Shown in pieces: positions 55,656 to 64,000 of a stretch of DNA of 64,000 nt. The DNA comes from Humulus lupulus. Its lineage: Eukaryota > Streptophyta > Magnoliopsida > Rosales > Cannabaceae. A model generated the notes under the pieces. That model was not told the origin of the DNA. It saw only the letters and a list, made by a program, of their open reading frames with translations, and searched no databases. The translations under genes were made by a program, and so were the position numbers. Location: positions 141,046,397 through 141,110,396 of the forward strand of contig NC_084800.1 in assembly GCF_963169125.1 (NCBI RefSeq), written 5' to 3'. Each line of letters starts with the position of its first letter. The first letter of the stretch is position 1.

Positions 55656-56369
55656 TGTACCCTAATTTCAACACGAGTCCTTCACTCAGCTCGGGTACAG
55701 CTGGCGAATAAATATACAGAGAAATAACCAAGGAAATGATATCTGTTTATTTTCCACATAAGCAACTTCAGTTTCACATGGGCACGTATGGTGTTAGGCG
55801 TCTTGGGTTTAACCCGAGCTACAGACATGAAGGTTGTGAAGCACGAGCTCATGATATTCAAATGGCTGCCAAAGTACGAGCTCTTAGAGATATCCAGCTC
55901 GTGATAATTAAAATATATTGGGTACCCGCGGATCCCTAAAGACTCGGGTACTTTTATACGATTATTTATGACCAGCCTGTCATGTTTAATGTTCCAGATA
56001 TTAGGAGACCATTTATTTTGTGATCAAATCATATCCCAGTCTAAATGGGAATTGTTTGTATTAAATGTAATAAATATGTAAATCCATGATTGACTCACGC
56101 GGTTACCCAAAACTATCCATGGAATTTCTCTATAAATACTGAGAATATTGGACAGGAAAAGGGACGATGATTCTATTATACTGAAACTCTGCCAAAATAG
56201 TGAGAGAAACAACAATAATATAGATTCGTGGACTAGGTAGATTTTAACTAGTGAACCACGTAAAAATATTTGTGTTCTTGTGAATTCATTTCATATTTTG
56301 GTTTATTATTAAGCACTAATCAACCTTATTATTTCTTAAATACCCTGTTGGCGAAAAACTGTGTCAATA
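55656..56369 (+). repeat. T2 3' LTR (714 bp)
   Basis: Same length as the 5' copy and similar throughout. TATA box at 56131-56138. Ends GTCAATA, then TTTTTAT. Confidence 0.9.
56131..56138 (+). promoter_or_regulatory. TATA box of T2 3' LTR
   Basis: TATAAATA in the same context as 26349-26356. Confidence 0.6.
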
Positions 56370-56838
56370 TTTTTATTTATCTTTATAAACCTAAGAAGAA
56401 GTGATTCTTTTAACCAGTTGTTAATGTTGTTATCAGACTCTCTCAGAAAATTGTCGATATAATTTATAGGCCTAAAAATTCTAGAACTCTCTACAAGCCT
56501 TCCCTCTTCTCTAAACTCTTTAGATCATATGTGTTGAAAATATCTAGAGAGCCTAAATAATCAACTTGTGAATCCTACGTGCCCACAGACGTCCTTGTGT
56601 GTTAGAGGAATAACTTGAAAAGCTAAGGTGTGAGATTCATTGGATAGGAAGATCGTTGATTATACTAAAAGGCTCAAGGAATCTTGATAGACTCCAAGAG
56701 GTAATCTCTTTTTCCTTGTGTGTGTTGATTTGATGTATAGATATATGTATTGATCCTTACCGATATTAATATTTTTTTAAAAATCCCCCCTCCCCACCTT
56801 CAGCTGCATCCCTGATTTTATTCTATTTAATACCAACA
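56370..56838 (+). repeat. Copia 5' LTR, right part
   Basis: Continues the LTR left at 25873. It matches 62600-63069, with shared GTGCCCACAnACG, TTGGATnGG and CTTGATAG. Ends TACCAACA. Confidence 0.8.
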
Positions 56839-57667
56839 TTTGGTACCAGAGTAGTCTACATATATGTATACATTTAATGTAGTGTGAGTTTCTTGCATTT
56901 TTATATATTTATGTTGATATGTATATTGAATGGATGGTTATATTTTTTGAATTTATGGTTGAATGATGGATAGTTAATTATATGGTACTATTGGGTTAGG
57001 AATTGATTTTAATATTTCTTAGATCTTGTGTAAGCCATATGGGGCATAAGAATTTTTTAATTTTGGTTGTAAAAATTTTGGTCACAAAGATGAGGGACCC
57101 GAGCCATGCAGCTAAGGCACACGACAAGAGCCCCATGAGCCCCACGTCCAGCGCCCCAGGCCTTGCGCCTGCCTAGTGCCCACACGTGCCAGACCCTACA
57201 CCCACGCGCCCATACGCGACAACTCCTACACCTCGCACACTCAATGTTGGCTTCTCACGAAGATAGGAAAGAATGATATATTTTAGGTTTGACAGACCCA
57301 CAATAAGGCGGCACTCTCTAAGTTAAGTCACAAATTCTGAAATAATGGGTTACACATACAAAGATACAATTAAGCTTTTTTAGTGGATAATTGTATCTTG
57401 ACCAAACAAGCGATACTTTATTTTTAAAAGAGAAAATATGAGTTATTTTGAGTTTTAAATAATAAAGATAAGTGTGTCTTATAAGTTGTCTGAAATTAAC
57501 TTAACCGACCCTAAGGTGACACTTTAATTGTCGGGTAGTTTTATCGTGGAATAATAAATGCTAAGTTTATATGTTTTAATTGTTGCATTCATGTGTCATG
57601 TTTACTTTTTGAATTTATTGATATTTATTTTCAATCATAATATTTTTTTATGTTATTTCTTTTAGTA
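56839..57667 (+). other. Copia primer site and leader
   Basis: TTTGGTACCAGAGTAG (56839-56854) resembles the initiator tRNA-Met primer site TGGTATCAGAGC. The leader is AT-rich with a GC-rich island at 57090-57245 (repeated GCCCCA / CGCCC words). The same leader recurs at 63070-63430. Confidence 0.75.
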
Positions 57668-58620
57668 ATGTCAAACGTGGGCAATCCTATTACTGCTTTA
57701 CTTTCACTTGAAAAACTTAATTGAGATATTTTTATAAGATGAAAGTCAAATCTAAATTTTATGTTGATCTGTAAGAACCATAAATTTGTCCTAACAAAGG
57801 AATGTCCTGAAGAGCCCGCTGCCACTTCCTCGAAATATGTTCGGGAAAAATATGATGCCTAGATTTATCCAAAAACAAGCCTAAGTGTTACATGCTTGTG
57901 AGCATGAATGATGTTCTGAGAACAAAGCATGAACCCATGGAGATTTCTTTTGAGATAATGGAATCTCTGTTGGCCATGTTTGGGTAGCAATCTGATTAAA
58001 GTAGACACAAGGCTACTAGAACCTACATGAATACTAAGATGAAGAAAGGTGTTTTTGTGTGTGAACATGTCTTAAGCATGATTAACGTGATGCATGAAGC
58101 ATAAATACACGGAGTTGTCATTGATGAGTATACTCAAGTAAGCATCATACTTGAATCGCTCACTCTTGCTTTCTCTACATTCACAACCAACTATATTATG
58201 AATAAGTTGGAGTTCAACATGACCTAGTTGTTGAATGAACTGCAGACATTTGAGTCTCTTAACAAAACAATAACTACAGAGGCAGAGGAAAATGTCACAG
58301 AGGAGAAGCTTTCATCCTCTAAGGATAAAACCAAGAAGAGGAAGAAGAACAATGACAATGAAAAGAGTAAGGGCAAGAAGTCCAAGAAAGGCAAGAAGGC
58401 ACCAAAAGTCAAGGAGAACAAGAATGACAAAACTCCAAAAAGAAGGAACCAAAGGGAAAGTGTTTCCACTGCGGAGTTGAAGGTCATTGGAAGAAAAATT
58501 ATAAAAAGTATCTTACTGAGCTGCAAAAGAAAGGTAAATCGGATTTGTTTGTACTTGAAGCTTGTGTAGTTGAAGACGATATGTCATCCTGGGTCATTGA
58601 ATGCATATACTTGAGTCATC
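57668..58620 (+). pseudogene. Copia gag
   Basis: ATG at 57668 (MSNVGNPITALLSLEKLN). Then segments typical of copia Gag in several frames: CPEEPAATSSKYVREKYDAW, ASMNDVLRTKHE, HEVIDEY-like GVVIDEYTQVSIILESL and LNELQTFESL. A Lys-rich linker (58300-58450) precedes a zinc knuckle KCFHCGVEGHWKKNY, where the final Cys has become Tyr. At least six stops or shifts. Confidence 0.75.
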
Positions 58621-58950
58621 AAGGGAACATGCTGATGGCGAGGTGACTATGCGAGTTGGAAGTGGAGCACTCGTGTCAGCAAGAGCATTGGAAACAGTCT
58701 GTTCATATTTTGTGAACAATTTTCTTATTTTGAATAATGTTTATTTTATTCCTGTTTTTTTAGAACATTAGTTTCTTTAATAATAATGTGATTTTTATTT
58801 CAAAGAATGGTTTCAAGATTTGTGATGTGGAACAAACAAACAGATTGTATATGCTCAAGGCAAATGAACGATCACTAAATAACTCTGAGTTATTTAAAGT
58901 ACCTAAACCAAAAGGTAACAAAAGACAAAAACTTCAAAAGATGATGACAC
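58621..58950 (+). other. Degenerate protease region of copia
   Basis: Between Gag and integrase, where the copia protease should lie. AT-rich with many stops. I see no DSGA-type catalytic motif; only KANERSLNNSELFKVPK near its end gives the pre-integrase style. Confidence 0.4.
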
Positions 58951-59860
58951 ATATATATGACATCTAATACTAGGTCATATTAGTCTAGACAGAATAAACT
59001 GGTTAACAAAAGTTGGATCATTGAGAACTAACTGTTAGAACTCTTCTGAATTATGAATCCTGTCTAGAAGGGAAAATGATCAAACACCATATCTCAGGGA
59101 AAGGAAATAGATCCAAAGAACCATTATACCGTGTACACAATGATGTGTGTGGTCCAATTAATGTATAGGCTAGAGATGTTTATGAGTACTTTGCCACTTT
59201 CATTAAAAATTACTCTAGATATGGTCATACTTACCTAATGCTTAGGGAGTCAGAAACCTTTGGCAAGTTTAAGGACTTCAAAGCTAAGGCTAAGAATTAG
59301 TTAGGTAAGACGCTTAAAATACTTCGATCAGGTCAAGGTGGAGATTATTTGGATTTAGAATTCAAATATTTCATGCTGGAGCATGGTATTCTATCCCAAC
59401 TCACACACTTGGAATGCCACAAAAAAATGGTGTTTCAGAGAGAAGAAACAAGACCTTGTTGGACATGGTCAAGTTTATGTTAAGCTATTCATTTCTTCCT
59501 TTCTCATTCTAGGGACATGCTATTCATCTTTTTAATGTACTCCCATCTAAGACTATAAACAAGATACCACAAGAGTTGTGGAATGGTAACAAACCTAGTT
59601 TGCGCCATTTTCGTATTTGGGATTGTCCTATTCATGTTCTTAGACCTAAGTCAGGGAAACTTGACTCAAGGTCTGAAGTGTGCATTTTCACGGGCTATGC
59701 TCTAGAGACACGAGGTAGTTATTTCTATAGTCAAAAGGACCAAAAAGTATTTGTTTCAACAAATGCGACCTTCTTTGAGCATGACTATATGACTAACTAT
59801 AAATCTCAGAGCAAGGTAGTTTTGGAGGAACTCACAGCTCATCATCATCATTAAATAATA
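58951..59860 (+). pseudogene. Copia integrase
   Basis: LGHISLDRINWLTK (58970) is the GAG-pre-integrase motif. The core: NDVCGPINV (first Asp), SRYGHTYLM, ILRSGQGGDYLDLEF where the second Asp of SDRGGEY is altered, then VSERRNKTLLDMVKFM with Glu. The open frame 59576-59854 holds the C-terminal part (SLRHFRIWDCPIHVL, LDSRSEVCIFTGY, YFYSQKDQKVFVSTNATF), ending in a His run. Confidence 0.8.
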
Positions 59861-60720
59861 AACGACAAACTAGAGAGACCACTTTTCCTAAAAATGAAGC
59901 CCCAGTGCAACGTCGTAGTGGGTGGATTGTGAGACAACATGTTTGTTATGAACATGAGGCACACGTCCTTATTTTTGACACAGACAAGGACGACCCATTG
60001 ACCTTTAAGGAGGCAATAGAAGATCCTGAAAAGGGAAAATAGGAAGAGGCCATGAACCAAGAAATGAAATTAATGTAGTCCAATTCTTTCTGGGAACTTG
60101 TAGACCCACTTGAAGATGTCAGGCCCATTGGGTGCAAATGGATCTTCAAGAAGAAAGGAGGTGCAGATTAGAAAGTAGAGACTTTTAAGTAAAGACTTGT
60201 AGCCAAATGTTACACTCAGAGAGAGGGTGTTGATTATGAAGAGACATTTTCTCTTATATCCATGCTAAAGTCCATACACATCCTCTTATCCATGGATGCC
60301 GCCTATGAGTATGAGATATGGCAGTTGGATGTCAAGATGGCTTTTCTTAATGGCTATTGTCATGAGAGTATCTATATGGTACAACCAGAAGGGTTCGTGA
60401 AGAAAGGGGGAAGATCATAAGATGTGTAAGTTGCTAAAATCCATTTATGGATTGAAGCAAGCATTTAGATCTTGGAACATTACCTTTGATGAGACAATTA
60501 AAATATATGACTTCGAACATAATGCCAATGAAGCATGTGTATATAAATAAGTCAAATGTAAAGTAGTGGTTTCTTAGTTCTTTATGTGGAATATATTCTT
60601 CTCATTGGAAACGATGTAGAGACACTGTCAAACATGAAGAAGTGGTTAGCTGAAAAGTTTCAAATGAAAGATTTGGGAGAAGTGAGCTATGTTTTGGGAA
60701 TCCAAAATCATAAGGAATAG
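59861..60720 (+). pseudogene. Copia reverse transcriptase
   Basis: RRSGWIVRQ, DPLTFKEAIEDPE, then NSFWELVDPLEDVRPIGCKWIFKKK, RLVAKCYTQREGVDYEETFSL, WQLDVKMAFLNGY and IYMVQPEGFV. The catalytic YVDDILLIGND reads YVEYILLIGND, which abolishes metal binding. Stops at many points. This is a standard copia RT, long dead. Confidence 0.85.
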
Positions 60721-61189
60721 GAAGAACAAGCTCTTGGTGCTTTCTCAAGAAAATTATGTAGAAAATGCGATTGAAAGGTTCTCAATGGAAAATTACAAGA
60801 AAGGTCAGTTACTGACCAGACATGGAATTACTCTTTCCAAGGAACCATTTCCAAAGACACCTTAGGAAGAAGAGGACATGAGAAAGTGTCCCTATGCTTC
60901 AAGAGTTGGGAGTCTTATGTATGTTATGTTGTGTACTAGGCCCGACATATGCTATACGGTGGGAATTGTAAGCTGTTATCAATCAAATCCTGGTTTGGAA
61001 CACTGGATTGCAGTTAAGAGCATTCTCAAGTATCTTCGGAGAATGAGAGATTATATGCTTGTATATTCAGGGGGTGAGTTAAAACCTACTGGATACATTG
61101 ATTCTGATTTCTAATCAGACAAAGAAAGTCGTAAATCGACATCTGGGTCAGTATTCATTCTTTGTGGAGGATCTGTAGTTTGGAGAAAT
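60721..61189 (+). pseudogene. Copia RNase H, 3' end deleted
   Basis: The open frame 60878-61114 carries MRKCPYASRVGSLMYVMLCTRPDICY, NPGLEHWIAVKSILKYLRR and GYIDSDF. The next frame gives RKSTSGSVFILCGGSVVWRN and then stops at the LTR. The rest of RNase H and the normal 3' untranslated part are missing; the sequence goes from GGSVVWRN straight into the LTR start. Confidence 0.85.
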
Positions 61190-63069
61190 TGTTGAGATTA
61201 GTGACCTTTAAAGCATATGTATTGAACAATGTTTTATGAAATGAATTTTAGCGTATATTTATTATTTATTATTATTATTAGAATAATATTATATGAATAT
61301 CAGAAAATTTCCAAATTCGTTGTTGTGACTACAATTTTGTATTGGTACGATAGGATTAAGATTGTAGGGAATGAATTTAAATAGTTCGCAGTAAAACAAA
61401 GTTATATGGAATCTTTGGATGAAATACTGTAAGTACGCTTCACTATTATTATGAATACATGTAGTCTAGATCTGGATTACTAATGTAATAGGACATATTA
61501 GAAGAGGTACTTTGTATAAAGTGGTTATACATGAACGAGACACAATAAGTATTAATTTAACATATCAATAAAATGATCATATACAAATTGATCTTAATCC
61601 TGAAGTTATTATGAACTCGCGTTTATGTCATATAAGTTCTTTGATTCACTCATTATGGTTTGTTAGAATGATCAGGTTGATTTTTTTTTTTTGGAACTCA
61701 TTGATGTAGATGGCTGAGGATATAATATACAGATATGGAATCTATACATTTTTTTAGAGGAATTGAATAATGGTTTTCTTAAGGGTTGACTTTTGAAACT
61801 GAAAGGTTATTGAGCTCAAATTCATAAATCAAGATTTTGAATTAACCCTCACTAGTAAAGTTAATGGTACTTAAGGAAACACGATATAATTAAAGTGGTT
61901 AAAATGTAATTAATTCCTACTTTAGTTATGAACCATTAATAGAGGATTGAATTGTATGTAATGATTAAATCGATGAACATTTTTTATATATTTAAAAGTA
62001 CTCAATAAATATATGTCTATAATTACAAGAGTGCAGTCTCATATTTTTAGTGGAATAATATTGAGATTAATAAATTAAGGTTATTATATTAAAGAGTTTT
62101 AATTAATAATCTAAATTTATTGGAGCTTGAAATTACAGGTCCATAGCTCCTCGAGATGGCTCTATCAACACTATTGAATGTAATAGTGGAAATTGTGAAA
62201 AATCAAGATAAAAGCATATTTGGAAGAAATTTGTTCTTCAGGGTCAAATATGTAATTGAGATAAATTATTTAATTAATGTGGCAATTTTTGAAATTGACA
62301 TTTTAATTAAATGAATTTTTGAATAAAATGGGGATTTCGAAATTGGCATTTAAATAATTGGAATAATTAATTTTATTTATTTAAATAAATGTGAAAATAT
62401 ATTTATGATAATTAAAAGGAAATTGTTTGGAACACATCCCAAGAAATAGGGATGTTACGCGCCTATCACAGACCATCAAATGTAGTTGGCGTGTAGCTAT
62501 AGTAACTTATCAAGATTGGATATTGATATTTTTCTTTTATTTATTTAATAATAATAAATTTATAGTTGGGAATTTAAATAATTCTCTTATAAATCTACCA
62601 GATAATAAAGTTTTCATAAGATGCGTAATATTTCAGAATATTCAAGAGAGAGAGAAAATATATCGTAATATTTTCCAATCCTTGAAATATGTTTTAGAAC
62701 TCTGTCTCAGACCTAATATTTCAAGATCTCATATGTTGAGAATATCTTGTGAATTAGAAATATTTTCCTACCATTACTCTATGTGCCCACACACGCCTTG
62801 AGGTGTAGAGATACATCTTGGAAGATCTTGGTCTGAGTATTTTAAAGAACTGCTTTGGATTGGATGTTCATTGGAGAAACAAAAAGATAGCAATGATTCT
62901 TGATAGTTCTTCAACTGGTAAATGCTCATCTTTTTAATTCTATTTGATTAATTTTTTTCATGTTAATGGATCTGATTATTGAAAGTTTGTTTAAATAAAT
63001 ATTTTTGAAATCTCTGGGCCGAACATCCTGTGCTTTTGGTTGCGCATATGGTAAACTAGTTACCAACAA
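61190..63069 (+). repeat. Copia LTR, full length (1880 bp)
   Basis: Starts TGTTGAGATTAG and ends TACCAACA. It corresponds to 24510-25873 plus 56370-56838. It is followed by a primer site and leader, so it is at the same time the 5' LTR of a second copia copy. Confidence 0.85.
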
Positions 63070-64000
63070 TTTGTACTAGAGCAGTCATTAATCTATGCAT
63101 GCATTAATTCTTGTGTGGGTATAATATGCATTCTTATATTATTTTAATATGTATTGAATGGGTTGATGTTTATTTTGATGAATGGTTATTCTTAAGAGTC
63201 ATAAATTATATGATGTTTTGGGTTTAGGAATTGTTCTTCTTTCTCTAGATCTACAAAATTGGAAGCCATATGAGGCATAAGATTTTTTGTAATGTAATTT
63301 TTTCCAATAGTATGCTTAATTTCGAAAGTGTAAAATCCTGAGCCCCAATCCCCAAGGGTGGCAATACCCTCGCGGTACGCCGAGCCCCTGCGCCAACGAC
63401 TATTGCATGCCCAATAGCCCCATCGCCCTGTCGCATGCCCGTAGCTGCCTGTGCACCAGGCACCCAGCCCCACGTCTCCCCAACGCCTCTGACGCTCCTC
63501 TCGCATCCCCTGGCGTGCACGCTCATGCGTCTCGGCGCCCCTGTCGTGCCCAACCGAGCCTGCCGAGCCTTTTGGCTCTCAGCGCAGCTTGTGTGCCTTG
63601 CTGCCTAGCGTGCCTAGCCGCGCTCTGCTACCTTGCATGCCCGAGCCTTTGTGGCTTGGTGGCTCTTTGAGGTGCCCCACCAACCCAAGCCCCAAATTGA
63701 AAACCTTAACTCACTTGGCTCTTTACCCGAGCCCTGGAGTGATTATTGGTTTCCTTGAATTTGTGGGCTTGACCTAAAAATTGTTAATTGGAATTTTAAA
63801 ATTCTAATTAAATTTTGAATTAAGTGGCACAGGTTCTAAATGGACCTATATGACTAATTAGGCTTTTATCAGCCAAGTTCAATATTTTTAAAAGATTGTT
63901 TAAAATTATTGAAGTCATTTATAATTCAAATTTGGGCTAGATGGCAAAAAAATAATAGAAGACCCAAAAGATGGAGATGGAGATTCTTCATGATGCCTTG
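63070..64000 (+). mobile_element. Leader of a second copia copy, cut by the window end
   Basis: ATTTGTACTAGAGCAGTC repeats the primer-site region of 56839, and the next 300 bp match 56855-57080 (GTATTGAATGG, AAGCCATATGAGGCATAAG). A GC-rich block (63340-63680), about twice the length of the one at 57090, follows; its reading frames are Ala/Pro/Cys-rich low complexity. No gag start is reached before the end. Confidence 0.8.

Larger units (their letters stand above)
25874..56369 (+). mobile_element. Tat-type Ty3/gypsy retrotransposon T2 with nested insertions
   Basis: Same plan as T1. Complete LTRs (25874-26587 and 55656-56369) start TGTACYCTAATTTC. The element is flanked on both sides by TTTTTAT (25867-25873 and 56370-56376), consistent with a target duplication within a T run. 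It carries a large insertion in gag (27675-44318) and an LTR remnant in pol (46476-48803) where the RT core is lost. The second RNase H, the integrase triad and much of the antisense gene are better preserved than in T1. Without its insertions it would be about 11.5 kb. Confidence 0.9.
24510..63069 (+). mobile_element. Ty1/copia element, degenerate, split by T2
   Basis: 5' LTR (24510-25873 continued at 56370-56838), primer site, gag, integrase, RT, RNase H and 3' LTR (61190-63069). Integrase before RT is the copia order. Both LTR copies share the block TTATTGAGCTCA and TTAATGGTACTTAAG (about 24990-25060 and 61800-61870). The internal part is full of stops, the RT YVDD box reads YVEY, and the RNase H end is missing. 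T2 is inserted in the 5' LTR. Confidence 0.88.

Noticed and set aside
58228..58569. Lysine-rich 113-residue frame as a nuclear or ribosomal protein gene
   Set aside because: It is the basic linker before the zinc knuckle of copia Gag, followed by a frameshifted read of the knuckle.
63192..63777. Ala/Pro/Cys-rich frames at the right end as host coding sequence
   Set aside because: They lie in the GC-rich copia leader and are open on both strands because of base composition. No domain is recognised.

Overview
This is repeat-dense plant nuclear DNA. In all 64 kb I find no credible host gene, rRNA or tRNA. Essentially everything recognisable is LTR retrotransposon sequence: Ty3/gypsy of the Tat and Athila types, large-LTR gypsy elements with an initiator-Met primer site, and Ty1/copia. 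All copies carry stops, frameshifts or deletions. The element types, plant-like introns and tRNA primer sites point to a flowering plant, probably a eudicot; I cannot name the species.

The layout is a set of nested insertions. Tat element T1 (1594-24509, + strand) lies next to an older fragment (1-1593). It was hit by a solo gypsy LTR in its 5' LTR (2091-4884), a deleted Athila-like element in gag (7021-14421, - strand) and a 600-bp solo LTR at the start of RT (15860-16459). Its 3' LTR is cut by a copia LTR at about 24510. That copia LTR (24510-25873 plus 56370-56838) was opened by a second Tat element, T2 (25874-56369, + strand). T2's gag was opened by a large non-autonomous gypsy element (27675-44318, - strand, target duplication ATGCC), which holds a second member of the same family (30935-38951). 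T2 pol also holds a truncated LTR (46476-48803), and its RT core is missing there. The copia internal region (56839-61189) is followed by an LTR (61190-63069) and then by the leader of another copia copy, so the window ends in an LTR-internal-LTR-internal array.

T1 and T2 each encode gag, protease, RT/RNase H, a second RNase H and integrase on the + strand. Each also carries a separate gene on the opposite strand between pol and the 3' LTR (20223-22957 and 51927-54630). That gene has three coding-region introns at matching positions in the two elements, a conserved 5'-leader splice donor and a TATA box on its own strand. I consider it the most interesting feature here: a spliced antisense accessory gene kept by two diverged elements.

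Other features worth a look are solo LTRs with readable target duplications, a 380-bp LTR deletion at a 5-bp microhomology, a chimeric LTR/pol reading frame, a 166-bp tandem duplication, LTR minisatellites, CpG-rich palindromes shared by LTRs of unrelated families, and a hairpin-forming motif near the 3' end of several LTRs. Boundaries were read by eye. Those with TG/CA ends, target duplications or primer sites are good to a few bases; domain limits inside broken pol regions are approximate.
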